The translations under genes were made by a program, and so were the position numbers. 64,000 bases of DNA from positions 744,001-808,000 of the forward strand of contig CANLVG010000001.1 in the NCBI GenBank assembly GCA_947494565.1, written 5' to 3'. The notes beneath the pieces are model-generated. The model had not been told where the DNA came from. It saw only the letters and a list, made by a program, of their open reading frames with translations, and did not search any database. Numbering within the stretch: position 1 is the stretch's first letter; each line of letters starts with the position of its first letter. The stretch comes from an uncultured Flavobacteriaceae bacterium (lineage in GTDB: Bacteria; Bacteroidota; Bacteroidia; Flavobacteriales; Flavobacteriaceae). Positions 50,682-61,341 of the stretch are shown here, in pieces.

Positions 50682-53522
50682 ATGGTATATCAGAAATTGA
50701 AAACAGCCGCCCGAACCAACTTTTTCATCTTAGTTTTTTTTGCCACCTCTACCCTTTTTTTAGCTGCTCAACGTTCTAATGGCCATTCAAGAATCAAACA
50801 GGAATTGAATCAAGACTGGGAATTCTACCTTGAAAAAAATCAAGGTGCTCAATTGGAGTTGCATACCGCTAAAGCGAAATGGCAATCGGTTTCGATTCCG
50901 CATACCCTTGAATTGGTGCCTTCTGACGTTTCGGGGCTTGATACGACACATCAGCCCAAATTTCATCGCAATGTGGGATGGTATCGAAAAAAAATCCAAA
51001 TTCCAATCGAATCGCATCAAAGGGTGTTTCTTGAATTTGAAGGAGTACATCAAGTTACAAATCTCTGGGTGAACGGCTCACATGTAGGAACACATTCCAT
51101 TGGAGGATATACCCCTTTCCATTTCGATATCACCAATGTGATTCATACGGATGGTCGCCCCAATGAAATTTTATTGAGTGCTGACAACAGGCTAGACCCT
51201 GCCGTTCCTCCGGATGGCAATCAATATGACTATATCAAGTTCGGTGGACTCTATCGAGATGTTTACTTGGTCACCACGAGTGATTTATATGTCACTTTTC
51301 CTTGGGAAGCTCGCAACGCTGGAATCACCATCACCACCCCTACCGTAACCAAAAGAGATGCTACGATCGACATCAAAACCACGGTTCGTAATGAGGCATC
51401 CGAAAGTAGGGAGTGTAAACTAGTTACGCGGATAATTGATGATAAGGGCTTAGTAGTCAGCAAAATGCAAACCATTAAAACCATCGCTCCAAAATCGGAT
51501 CATACCTTTTCTCAGATTGATGGCATTTCAGAAAACTTGCGGCTTTGGTCTATTGAAACCCCCTATCTATATCGGGCGCTTACCACACTTTATATCGACG
51601 GGGCTGCTGTTGACGAAGTTGAAAACAAATTCGGGGTGAGAAAATTCGAATTTATTAGAGATCAAGGTTTTTTGTTGAACGGCAAACCTGTTGAACTTAT
51701 CGGCGCAAATCGCCATCAAGCCTATCCATTTATCGGCGATGCCGTACCGAATTCCCTACATTGGAAAGATGCGTGGCAATTCAAACAAGCGGGATTCAAT
51801 GTGGTTCGCCTCGCCCATTATCCTCATGATAATTCTTTTATCGAAGCCTGTGACGAATTGGGAATCTTAGTGTACGAAGAGCCTCCAAGTTGGATCGGTA
51901 TAGGCGATGAAGCTTGGTTTGAAAACCTCGAGGAGGCGACCAGAAGAATGATACGAAACCATAGAAACCATCCTTCGATACTACTTTGGGGCGGTTCTTT
52001 AAACCATCGGGGACCCGTACCCCAACTACATTATGCCTGTAAACAAGAAGACCCGACCAGGCTGACAGCTTCCAATGGCAGTCCCTGGAGTGGCCCTAGA
52101 AACTCTGGAGTCACCGATATCTATACGCCAATGGATTATCAGAATATGGAATTGAACCCTGAAGAATTCGTTTTCCTCTGCGAGCATGGTAGCGCTGCGG
52201 ATGCCAGCAGAAATCAGTTTGAAGTTTCAAAGGCGAAGGCCTCTGCAAATCATATAGGTGTAGCCGTTTGGACCGCCCATGATTATCAAGCCTTCAAACC
52301 GAATAGGGGTCTACATCCCAGACGTATCTTTTCGATGTACCGCGAACCGAATCCCGTTTATTATTGGTATCAATCTGAACTCCGAAATGAACCCATGATC
52401 CATATTGCTGACAAAAGGGCCACTGAAGACGAAAAAATACTGGTCTTCAGTAATGCGGAAGAAGTCGAGCTTAGTTTGAACGGTCAGGTCGTTGGCAGGC
52501 AGTTTCCAGATCGAAGCGATGACCGGATGTATATTGACCATCCCTCTTTTACATTCGATTACCCATGGATCGAGGGGACTTTAGTGGCAAAAGGCATTTC
52601 AAACGGTCGAATCGTGGCCAGTCATTCGCTAGAAAAGCCTACCGCGCCCTATCGTTTGAAAGTTGTAATCGAGGAGGACAATCGTCCGTTTTATGCGAAC
52701 GGTTCCGATATGAAAGTAGTCAAAGCCTATATCTTGGACAAAAAAGGGAATCATATCACTACGGATACCACTGCCGTCTCTTTTTCGATACGGGGAAAGG
52801 GAGATTTGATAGGTGACGCTACTATTGGGGCCAATCCGTTTAAAGCCTATTATGGTGTGGCCACGGCCCTTATCCGATCGAAATCCGAACCAGGAAAGAT
52901 TACAGTGGCAGCCTCGGCTGATGGGCTCCTCGCTGCAAAAGCTGCCATCAATACCGTAGAACATAAGAAATCGGAAAAACCAATGTACTATGAATTGAAA
53001 CAGGCCAAAATCGATTTTGGCGGAAATGAGGAGCGTCTGGTACAGTTCGGGTGGAACGAATGGAATCCGACGTTCAAGTCGGCCCCAAGCGCCTTTCCAG
53101 AATTGAACCTGGCCATTACAACGGACACGGAATTAGAATGGCAAAACGGTTGGGGCCTATCGGCTAACCTAGCCTATGTTGGAGCAGACGCGGTTTCGGC
53201 CGAAAAGAATATGACCTTGGTTTGCAATGGTCTTCCCGAAGGTGCATACACCCTGACAACATATCACCACAGTATGGAAGAATATCAAAAGTCACCGACC
53301 TATACCTATCAGGTCGATGACGCTTCCGGAACATCGAAATATACAATTCGACCTTCGATGGGTAATCGCTTGGGGAACGCAGAACCTAAATCAAAAAGTA
53401 TTGAAATCGAAGTAAAGAACAATACACCGATAACGATACGACTGTCTGTGAACGTTGATGCTATCCCCGTACTTCTTAACGGATTGAAAATTACGGAAAT
53501 CAAAAAAGAGGTATCAAAGTAA
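50682..53522 (+). CDS. Glycoside hydrolase family 2 protein, with altered acid/base
   Basis: The 946-residue protein has a signal peptide (ending about 30, LAAQ) and the GH2 layout: sugar-binding domain (about 50-210; VFLEFEGVHQVTNLWVNG), immunoglobulin-like domain (about 215-320), TIM barrel (about 325-590), further beta domains and an extra C-terminal beta-sandwich of about 190 residues. The nucleophile is probably E501 (LCEHGS). The usual acid/base Glu after Asn is replaced: N441-H442 in LLWGGSLNHRG. It probably acts on galactosides in this locus (inference). It is followed after 42 bases by the regulator gene. Confidence 0.85.
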   Translation: MVYQKLKTAARTNFFILVFFATSTLFLAAQRSNGHSRIKQELNQDWEFYLEKNQGAQLELHTAKAKWQSVSIPHTLELVPSDVSGLDTTHQPKFHRNVGWYRKKIQIPIESHQRVFLEFEGVHQVTNLWVNGSHVGTHSIGGYTPFHFDITNVIHTDGRPNEILLSADNRLDPAVPPDGNQYDYIKFGGLYRDVYLVTTSDLYVTFPWEARNAGITITTPTVTKRDATIDIKTTVRNEASESRECKLVTRIIDDKGLVVSKMQTIKTIAPKSDHTFSQIDGISENLRLWSIETPYLYRALTTLYIDGAAVDEVENKFGVRKFEFIRDQGFLLNGKPVELIGANRHQAYPFIGDAVPNSLHWKDAWQFKQAGFNVVRLAHYPHDNSFIEACDELGILVYEEPPSWIGIGDEAWFENLEEATRRMIRNHRNHPSILLWGGSLNHRGPVPQLHYACKQEDPTRLTASNGSPWSGPRNSGVTDIYTPMDYQNMELNPEEFVFLCEHGSAADASRNQFEVSKAKASANHIGVAVWTAHDYQAFKPNRGLHPRRIFSMYREPNPVYYWYQSELRNEPMIHIADKRATEDEKILVFSNAEEVELSLNGQVVGRQFPDRSDDRMYIDHPSFTFDYPWIEGTLVAKGISNGRIVASHSLEKPTAPYRLKVVIEEDNRPFYANGSDMKVVKAYILDKKGNHITTDTTAVSFSIRGKGDLIGDATIGANPFKAYYGVATALIRSKSEPGKITVAASADGLLAAKAAINTVEHKKSEKPMYYELKQAKIDFGGNEERLVQFGWNEWNPTFKSAPSAFPELNLAITTDTELEWQNGWGLSANLAYVGADAVSAEKNMTLVCNGLPEGAYTLTTYHHSMEEYQKSPTYTYQVDDASGTSKYTIRPSMGNRLGNAEPKSKSIEIEVKNNTPITIRLSVNVDAIPVLLNGLKITEIKKEVSK

Positions 53523-53564
53523 TAAGCAAAAAATGGTACGTATAATTTGGTATATTTAGTTGTT

Positions 53565-56500
53565 ATGGGGAAAATCAGGGAAAAATCAGGATTTCCGACG
53601 AAACCGTTGATCAAATCATTTATCGCGATAGTTTCCGTCTGCCTGATACCCAGCATGTTGTGGGCACAAGACAATATCTTTTTTGACCACCTGACCACTG
53701 AGCAGGGACTTTCACAGAGTGACATCAATGCGATATATCAAGACCATCAAGGCTTTATGTGGTTTGCCACGCATGACGGATTGAACAAATACGATGGTTA
53801 TGAATTTATCGTGTACAACCCTGACCCGAACAAACCCGAATCGATCAGTAGTAATTTGGTATTCGATATCGCTGGTGATAAAAAGGGGAATCTATGGATT
53901 GCGACTACGGGTAGAGGACTAAATCACTTTGATCGTGCCACAGAAAAATTCAGAGGCTTCAGACACGAGAATGAGAATAGTACAAGTCTGCTCGACGATC
54001 ACATATCCACTGTTTTTAAAGACCATAACAACCGCTTATGGATCGGCACCAATAAAGGCATTAATATGCTAGATTTAGAGAAGCCCCTTGACAGTGCCGT
54101 ATTTCATTCCTTTGATTTTGAACCTGATGCATTACTACCCAACTGGGACGGGCGTCGCATCTACGCTTTTTTTGAAAGCAGCAAAAACCAGCTCCTCGTA
54201 GGAGGTGTCGGTGGCCTGTTCAAACTATCACGAGATCAAAACGGAGATATTTATTTCAAGGGAATCAACCGGCATCTCGGCCTATCCGGAACTATCGTAA
54301 CGAGCATAGCCGAAGATAATGAAGGCCATTTGATTATTGGAACTACGGACGGACTTTATGCCCAAAAGCGAAATGACAAAAACGAAGCCCTGACCAGAAT
54401 ACACGAAGGCTCTTTCAATGACATTATCATCGACAAAAATCAAAACATATGGTGTGGGACCAATTCCGGTCTCCTGCTCTTCCAGAATTCAGTGAATACC
54501 GAACTGCCCACATATTCCAGCACCTTTACGTATAACCCACTAGATAACAACAGTATCAGCAAGAACATCATCAAATCGCTTGCCGTCGATAAGACAGGAA
54601 TTATTTGGATAGGTACAAATGGTGGTGGTGTGAATAAATTTGATCCTGAACGTAAGCGCTTTGACCACATTCGTAAAACCCTAAGTACGAATAGCTTGAG
54701 CTATGATAAAATCAGATCTTTTTATGAAGACAGTAACGGAACGTTATGGGTAGGAACCGAAGGAGGAGGCTTGAATATGCATCGCACGCCAGGGCATTCC
54801 GGAAAGTATGATAATTTTCAAACTTTCGAAGCTGTGCCCAAGACGTTTGCGTTGACGGAAACCAATCAAAACGGAAAGAAGAAATTACTGATTGGAGCCG
54901 AGGGTTCGCCGTCATTGTTCGAAGTTGATATTACCGACCCCAATACCATTCAAGAAAATGATATCAAACCAGTTCCAGGAAATATTTACAGCGTTTTTGC
55001 ACTGCTTACCGATAGTCAAGAGAATATTTGGGTCGGCACATACGGTGGCGGACTGAGTCGTTGGACACCCAATGCAGCTGGTATGGGGTATCAAAAAACC
55101 AATTTCAGGGAGCGGACTTCGGCAAGTAACGGACTACCGAGCGATATCATTCGTAATATTTACGAAGATCGTAAAGGGGATATCTGGATCGGTACGGCCG
55201 ATGGACTGGCAAGACTGGCTTTCAAAGAGCGCAATAGTAAAGATCCGAAATTCGAAGTGTTTAAAAACGACCCCGAAAAAAAGCAATCCCTCAGCCATAA
55301 TTACATTTTGGCCCTATACGAAAGTACCGTCGGCGACCTTTGGGTGGGCACCTTCGGTGGAGGACTCAATAAATTCATTTCCGCTCCTAATACCGATAGA
55401 TCGGGTTTCGTCTCCTACACAGAATCTGGAGGACTTTCGAATAACGTTATCAAAGGAATACTGGAAGATGAAAACCAAAACCTATGGCTATCGACCAATC
55501 AAGGATTATCGCGTTTCGACCCAGAAAAAGAGGAGTTCAAAAACTATGATGCCAATGATGGCCTTCAGAGTAATGAGTTTCAAGAGCTGGCCGCTTTGAA
55601 AAGAAATAACGGTGAAATGCTATTCGGAGGAGTAAACGGTTTTAACGCCTTCTATCCTGAGGATATCAATGAAAACACCTTCAAGGCCGAAACGGTATTG
55701 ACCGACTTTTCCATATTCAACACATCGGTCAAAGTAGATGAAGAATTCAATAATAGGGTCATCCTAAAACAACCACTTTACGAAACCGAATCGATTCGAC
55801 TAAAGCATTGGGAAAATAGCTTCTCATTCCAATTTTCCTCCCTGCACTATGCCGCACCCGAAAAGAACCAATTCGCCTATATGTTGGAAGGATTCGACAA
55901 GGACTGGATCTATACCGATTACAGTAAGCGTTTTGCGACCTATACGAATCTCGAACCGGGAGAATATGTCTTAAAAGTAAAGGCCTCGAACAATGACCAT
56001 CTTTGGGATGACACTCCTTCTTCAATCAAAATACATATCGTTCCCCCATTTTGGCAGACGATCTGGGCATATCTACTTTATGCTGCGGCAGGCATACTCT
56101 CACTCTTTGCCTATAGAAAATTCACTATTATAAGGACCACGAAAAAACATAGCCTTGAACTTGAACATCTCGAAAAAGAGAAATATGAGGACATGCAACA
56201 AATGAAATTGGAGTTTTTCACCAATATCTCACATGAATTCAGAACGCCGCTAACCTTAATCAAAGGACCTCTGGAATACCTTAAAAAGAATGGTGCACGC
56301 GTCACACCCGAAAAGGCCGACGAACAATATAGTTTAATGCAAAAGAATACCGACTATCTGATGCGCTTGGTCAACCAACTTTTGGATTTCAGAAAAATGG
56401 GGCAAGGAAAACTTCGTCTCGTTGTGCGCCATACCAACATTGTTGCCTTTATAAATGAAATCGGAGAACCTTTTCAATTTACCGCACACAAACAAAACAT

Positions 56501-57851
56501 CGACTTTAAAGTAACCGCCGCCAAAAATAATCTCATTACCTGGTTTGATCATGAAGCCATTGAAAAAATCATTAACAACCTCTTGTCCAATGCCTTCAAA
56601 TTCACTCCGGAATACGGCCATATTACGGTCGATATTACCGAAGGAGCCAATGAGCACGCACAAACCCGCCTACAACTTGACCATGACCCATCGCACTATG
56701 TGGTCATTCAAGTAAAGGATTCAGGTTCGGGCATTCCCAAGGAGAACTTATCGCATATTTTCGAACGGTTCTTCGTTGAGCAAGATAAAGGAAAGAAAAA
56801 TCTCAATGGAGCCGGAATAGGCTTATCCTTTGTAAAAAACCTCGTCGAACTCCATAGGGGTAAAATCGCTGTAGTCAGTGAACCCAATGTCGAAACGAAT
56901 TTTATGGTGGCCCTGCCTATGTTTCAAGAGGCCTATAGAAATGTTGAAGAAATCACGATCAAGGAAGAATCGGAAAGTGATTTTAAAATACGTTCCTCAG
57001 AAGCAGAGTCGTTTGCCGTCAGCCTTAACGATGAGATATTGGATACCGAACTCTCCAACAAACGATCCAAATCACCCGTACTTTTAGTGGTTGATGATAA
57101 TGCCGACATCCGTTCCTTTATACGCAGTATGCTGGAAGATGAATACACCGTGTATGAGGCGCAAAATGGAAAGGAAGGTTTTGAAATGGCGGCGTCCATC
57201 ATTCCGAATATCATATTGACCGATGTGGTCATGCCGGTTATGGACGGACTCGAACTATGTGAAAAAGTGAAAACCAAAACGGCCACAAGCCACATTCCCG
57301 TATTGATGATTACCGCCAAATCATCGCAAGAAAGTGAACTGGAAGGACTCCAAAACGGAGCAGACGACTACATCAGAAAACCTTTCGATATCGATCTCCT
57401 CCAATTGAAACTGAACAATATTGTCAAACAACGCGAGTACCTTCGCCGACGTTTCAATCGTGAGATTACCTTACAACCGAAAGAAGTTACGGTGACCTCG
57501 ACCGATGAACTATTTTTGCAGCAGGCCATAGAAGTTGTTGAAAAACATATGACCAACACCGATTTCAATGTAGAGATGATGGTCAAGGAAATGGGACACA
57601 GTCGTAGTAACCTCTATCTGAAGTTCAAAGAAATCACCGGATTATCATCGAGTGAATTCATTCGGAATATCCGTCTGAAACGTGCGGTACAACTTTTCGA
57701 TCAGAGCGACTTTTCCGTAAAGGAAATTATGTACATGACCGGCTTCAATACTGCTTCCTATTTTTCTAAATGCTTTAAAAAACAATTCGGGGTCATTCCC
57801 AGTGAATATGTCGCCAAACGAAAGGCAACGCGAAAGTCAATAAAACTATAG
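53565..57851 (+). CDS. Hybrid two-component system sensor/regulator (HTCS)
   Basis: From the ATG at 53565 the protein is 1428 residues (numbering below uses the longer frame from 53547). Signal peptide to about 41 (SMLWAQ); two seven-bladed propellers of regulator repeats (for example NLWIATTGRGLNHFD and IWIGTNGGGVNKFDPE); a Y_Y_Y domain (about 755-830); one membrane helix (about 835-855); histidine kinase with H896 (NISHEFRTPLTLI); ATPase; receiver with D1226 (ILTDVVMPVMDG); and a C-terminal AraC HTH (FSVKEIMYMTGFNTASYFSK). It senses an oligosaccharide in the periplasm and activates the locus. It sits between GH2 and sulfatase genes. Confidence 0.93.
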   Translation: MGKIREKSGFPTKPLIKSFIAIVSVCLIPSMLWAQDNIFFDHLTTEQGLSQSDINAIYQDHQGFMWFATHDGLNKYDGYEFIVYNPDPNKPESISSNLVFDIAGDKKGNLWIATTGRGLNHFDRATEKFRGFRHENENSTSLLDDHISTVFKDHNNRLWIGTNKGINMLDLEKPLDSAVFHSFDFEPDALLPNWDGRRIYAFFESSKNQLLVGGVGGLFKLSRDQNGDIYFKGINRHLGLSGTIVTSIAEDNEGHLIIGTTDGLYAQKRNDKNEALTRIHEGSFNDIIIDKNQNIWCGTNSGLLLFQNSVNTELPTYSSTFTYNPLDNNSISKNIIKSLAVDKTGIIWIGTNGGGVNKFDPERKRFDHIRKTLSTNSLSYDKIRSFYEDSNGTLWVGTEGGGLNMHRTPGHSGKYDNFQTFEAVPKTFALTETNQNGKKKLLIGAEGSPSLFEVDITDPNTIQENDIKPVPGNIYSVFALLTDSQENIWVGTYGGGLSRWTPNAAGMGYQKTNFRERTSASNGLPSDIIRNIYEDRKGDIWIGTADGLARLAFKERNSKDPKFEVFKNDPEKKQSLSHNYILALYESTVGDLWVGTFGGGLNKFISAPNTDRSGFVSYTESGGLSNNVIKGILEDENQNLWLSTNQGLSRFDPEKEEFKNYDANDGLQSNEFQELAALKRNNGEMLFGGVNGFNAFYPEDINENTFKAETVLTDFSIFNTSVKVDEEFNNRVILKQPLYETESIRLKHWENSFSFQFSSLHYAAPEKNQFAYMLEGFDKDWIYTDYSKRFATYTNLEPGEYVLKVKASNNDHLWDDTPSSIKIHIVPPFWQTIWAYLLYAAAGILSLFAYRKFTIIRTTKKHSLELEHLEKEKYEDMQQMKLEFFTNISHEFRTPLTLIKGPLEYLKKNGARVTPEKADEQYSLMQKNTDYLMRLVNQLLDFRKMGQGKLRLVVRHTNIVAFINEIGEPFQFTAHKQNIDFKVTAAKNNLITWFDHEAIEKIINNLLSNAFKFTPEYGHITVDITEGANEHAQTRLQLDHDPSHYVVIQVKDSGSGIPKENLSHIFERFFVEQDKGKKNLNGAGIGLSFVKNLVELHRGKIAVVSEPNVETNFMVALPMFQEAYRNVEEITIKEESESDFKIRSSEAESFAVSLNDEILDTELSNKRSKSPVLLVVDDNADIRSFIRSMLEDEYTVYEAQNGKEGFEMAASIIPNIILTDVVMPVMDGLELCEKVKTKTATSHIPVLMITAKSSQESELEGLQNGADDYIRKPFDIDLLQLKLNNIVKQREYLRRRFNREITLQPKEVTVTSTDELFLQQAIEVVEKHMTNTDFNVEMMVKEMGHSRSNLYLKFKEITGLSSSEFIRNIRLKRAVQLFDQSDFSVKEIMYMTGFNTASYFSKCFKKQFGVIPSEYVAKRKATRKSIKL

Positions 57852-57860
57852 TAGAAACCA

Positions 57861-59681
57861 ATGATCGAAAACCAATACCTAAAGAAAACAACCATCGCCC
57901 TGCTCCTGCTCTTTTGCGCTTGTGCCGAGAAAAAGTCAAAAGCCGATGTCGAGACGGAAGCTAATCCAAAAAGACCGAATGTCATTGTCATCGTCACTGA
58001 CGATCAAGGCTACGGGGACCTTTCCTACCATGGAAACCCTATTGTGAAAACCCCGCATCTCGATGCTTTTGCCAAGAGCGCCCTAGAGCTGACCAATTTT
58101 CACGTCGGTACCACTTGCGCCCCGACCCGCGCGGGATTGATGACCGGCAGAAATGCGAACAGAAACAATGCCTGGCATACCATTGCTGGCTGTTCCATAT
58201 TGTTGGAAGACGAAGAGACAATGCCCGAGGTCTTTCAGCGCAATGGCTATAAAACAACTATGTTGGGCAAATGGCATTTAGGGGATAACTATCCATTCAG
58301 GCCACACGATAGGGGTTTTCAAGAGGCTTTTTATCACGGCGGTGGTGGAGTTCAGCAAACCCCTGACTATTGGAACAATGACTACTTTGACGACACTTAT
58401 TTTCGAAATGGGACACCTGAAAAAACCTCGGGATATTGTACCGATGTTTGGTTCAATGAGGCAATCAGCTATACCAAATCATCCCAGAAAGAACCATTTT
58501 TCCTCTATTTGGCCTTGAATGCCGCACATGGCCCGTTCAATGTACCTAAGTCCTACGCGGATAAGTACGCATCTGCCCCCTTAAATGAGACGCAGAAACG
58601 GTTCTATGGAATGATCTCTAATATCGACGATAACTTCGGAAGGTTGATCGCTCATTTGAAAGACACCGATCAGTTTGATAATACGATTATTGTTTTCACA
58701 ACCGATAATGGTACGGCAGCAGGTATTTCCAGACCTCAAAATGGACAAAAAGCCCTGGGATACAACGCAGGTTTAAGAGGCACCAAAGGCAGTCATTATG
58801 ACGGTGGACACAAAGTTCCCTTCTTTATCAGTTGGCCAGACGGGGCTATTCAGCGACAAACAAAAACTGACGATTTAGTAGCCCATGTCGATCTGCTTCC
58901 GACCTTGACGGCCTTGGTCGATATTGACTTTATACCCAAAAAAACCTTGGACGGGCAAAACATGGTCGCTACTCTTAAAGGAGAAAAAATCAATGGGGAT
59001 CGTATGTTGGTGGTAGACACCCAACGCAATCAACTTCCTGAGAAAGGTCGAAATCCTTGCGTAATGCAAGGGTCTTGGCGTTTGGTCAACGGCACTGAAC
59101 TCTACAATACCGAGGAAGATCCCGGACAACAAAACGATATCGCCAAAGACCATCCGGAACGCGTGAAGCAATTGAACACCCATTATGACCAATGGTGGGC
59201 CGATATTCAGTCCGATATTCGGTATGCAGAGATTCCAGTGGGGCGTACCGAGGCAAACCCGGTGCTATTGACCATCCACGATATGCACACCCCCGACAAT
59301 CTACCTTGGAACCAAGTGCAAATTAGAAAGGGCGAAGCACACCCTTCAGGCTTTTACAGCATTCACGTGGCCGAAGCCGGGGAATATCAATTTAAGCTCT
59401 ACCGATATGCGCCCGAATCGAAATTGGCCATAAATGCCACAACTGAAGAAATCACCGGCACTTCATTCAAGGATGCCCTGCCCGAAGGAAAAGCCTTGAA
59501 AATTGACGGGGGACTAATAACTATTGATGACACCAAATTTACCTCCAATGTCGGAGAGTCGAATCAGTATATTACCGTTTCGGCGAACCTATCTCCTGGC
59601 AGTCATGAACTAAGAAGTTCGTTTTTAACCTCAAAAGGTGACGACTTGTCACCGTATTACATCGAAATCAAAAAGCTATAG
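57861..59681 (+). CDS. Sulfatase, type I (Cys type), with C-terminal extension
   Basis: The 606-residue protein has a lipoprotein signal (Cys21). VIVIVTDDQGYGDLSYHG holds the metal aspartates, and C86-A-P-T-R90 is the formylglycine motif. GKWHLGDNYPFRPHDRGF and NTIIVFTTDNGT are sulfatase blocks. After about residue 465 an additional beta-sandwich of roughly 140 residues follows, which could bind substrate. It lies ten bases after the HTCS gene and five before the next sulfatase gene. Confidence 0.93.
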   Translation: MIENQYLKKTTIALLLLFCACAEKKSKADVETEANPKRPNVIVIVTDDQGYGDLSYHGNPIVKTPHLDAFAKSALELTNFHVGTTCAPTRAGLMTGRNANRNNAWHTIAGCSILLEDEETMPEVFQRNGYKTTMLGKWHLGDNYPFRPHDRGFQEAFYHGGGGVQQTPDYWNNDYFDDTYFRNGTPEKTSGYCTDVWFNEAISYTKSSQKEPFFLYLALNAAHGPFNVPKSYADKYASAPLNETQKRFYGMISNIDDNFGRLIAHLKDTDQFDNTIIVFTTDNGTAAGISRPQNGQKALGYNAGLRGTKGSHYDGGHKVPFFISWPDGAIQRQTKTDDLVAHVDLLPTLTALVDIDFIPKKTLDGQNMVATLKGEKINGDRMLVVDTQRNQLPEKGRNPCVMQGSWRLVNGTELYNTEEDPGQQNDIAKDHPERVKQLNTHYDQWWADIQSDIRYAEIPVGRTEANPVLLTIHDMHTPDNLPWNQVQIRKGEAHPSGFYSIHVAEAGEYQFKLYRYAPESKLAINATTEEITGTSFKDALPEGKALKIDGGLITIDDTKFTSNVGESNQYITVSANLSPGSHELRSSFLTSKGDDLSPYYIEIKKL

Positions 59682-59685
59682 ATCA

Positions 59686-61197
59686 ATGAAAAAACTGAGC
59701 TATCTTCTACTGACCCTTTTTATACTGGGTTGTCAGGCTGAACAAAAGGAAGTCGTAAAAAAACCGAACATTGTTTTCGTTTTCGCGGACGACCTAACCT
59801 ATACCGCCATACAAGCCTTAGGAAATGAGGAGGTAAGAACCCCGAACCTCAACCGTTTAGTAAATCAGGGCACCACTTTCACACATACCTATAATATGGG
59901 CGCATGGAACGGTGCTGTCTGTGCCGCCTCAAGGGCCATGATTATTTCAGGGCGAAGTGTCTGGGATGTTGATAATTTTCGCCAGGGTTGGAAAACGAAT
60001 ACGAATTTTGATCAAACATGGGGCAAACTGATGGAGGGAGCCGGATACGATACCTACATGACCGGCAAGTGGCACGTGGATGCACCGGCCGATTCCGTTT
60101 TTCAAAACGTCGTGCATGTACGACCTGGAATGCCCAGGGACGCTTGGAGCCATCAAGGTACGATTCCGTATATCAACAAAATGATAGCGGAAGAGGCACC
60201 CGACGAAGCCATTAGGGCCATCGGCTACAACAGACCTTTACATGAGAACGATACCCTTTGGACCCCAACGAATAAAGACTTTGGTGGGTTTTGGCAAGGT
60301 GGTAAACATTGGAGTGAGGTCCTTAAGGAAGATGCTCTTGGGTTTATCGCTCAAACCGAACAAAGCGAAAAACCTTTTTTCATGTATCTGGCGTTTAACG
60401 CACCACACGATCCACGTCAGGCCCCTCAGAAATATCTTGATATGTACCCTCTGGAAAATATCAGCGTTCCTAAGAGTTTTATCCCCATGTATCCCTTTAA
60501 GGACAGTATCGGAAATGGTCAGGATTTAAGGGATGAGGCCTTGGCTCCCTTTCCCAGAACCGAATATGCCATAAAAACCCATATTAAGGAATATTATGCC
60601 CTGATTACCCATTTAGATGATCAAATCGGAGCCATTCTGGATGGACTTGAATCCACAGGGAAAATGGACAATACCTATATCATTTTTACCTCAGACCACG
60701 GTTTGGCAATGGGGCGTCATGGCCTTTTGGGCAAGCAAACCCAGTTCGATCACAGCATACGGCCTCCTTTTATGATAGTCGGTCCGGATGTTCCGGCCGG
60801 CAAAAAGATAGCCGCTGATATTTATCTACAAGATGCCATGGCCACCAGCTTGGAACTGGCGGAAATTCAAAAACCCGAATACGTTTTCTTTCATAGTGTT
60901 ATGGATTTGGTCGACGGAAGCCGAACCAATAGTCATTACGATGGGATCTACAACGGCTATATCAAGTTTCAACGCATGATCCGAAAAGATGGATTTAAAC
61001 TCATCGTGTATCCCAAACTAGATAAAGTATTGTTGTTCGATATGGAAAACGATCCAGAAGAAATGAATGATCTGGCAAACAATAGTACGTATAAAGAAAA
61101 GGTTCACACCCTCTTTCAAGAACTTCTCCAACTACAAAAAGAACTAAACGACCCACTCGATTTGACTGAACTGTACCAAAAAATTGCGGTCAATTGA
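59686..61197 (+). CDS. Sulfatase with C-A-A-S-R motif
   Basis: From the ATG at 59686 the protein is 503 residues and starts with a lipoprotein signal (MKKLSYLLLTLFILGC); the longer frame from 59638 would overlap the previous gene. The metal aspartates are in FVFADDLTY. The modification motif is C79-A-A-S-R83, with Ala in place of the usual Pro; Arg is kept. Later blocks are GKWHVDAPA and IIFTSDHGLAMGRHGLLGKQ. Similar Cys-x-Ala-x-Arg sulfatases occur in marine polysaccharide loci. It follows the previous sulfatase gene directly. Confidence 0.9.
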   Translation: MKKLSYLLLTLFILGCQAEQKEVVKKPNIVFVFADDLTYTAIQALGNEEVRTPNLNRLVNQGTTFTHTYNMGAWNGAVCAASRAMIISGRSVWDVDNFRQGWKTNTNFDQTWGKLMEGAGYDTYMTGKWHVDAPADSVFQNVVHVRPGMPRDAWSHQGTIPYINKMIAEEAPDEAIRAIGYNRPLHENDTLWTPTNKDFGGFWQGGKHWSEVLKEDALGFIAQTEQSEKPFFMYLAFNAPHDPRQAPQKYLDMYPLENISVPKSFIPMYPFKDSIGNGQDLRDEALAPFPRTEYAIKTHIKEYYALITHLDDQIGAILDGLESTGKMDNTYIIFTSDHGLAMGRHGLLGKQTQFDHSIRPPFMIVGPDVPAGKKIAADIYLQDAMATSLELAEIQKPEYVFFHSVMDLVDGSRTNSHYDGIYNGYIKFQRMIRKDGFKLIVYPKLDKVLLFDMENDPEEMNDLANNSTYKEKVHTLFQELLQLQKELNDPLDLTELYQKIAVN

Positions 61198-61341
61198 AAG
61201 AATTTAGGTTAATTTTTCCACATAGAACATTTGTATTCCAGAATAAAACATCCGTTGCGATCTCTTCGCACCAATGTCCATATCTTGTCTAGTAATAGCC
61301 ATTGATTCTACTTTTTTAAATCTGTATCTTTAAGGGTATAA

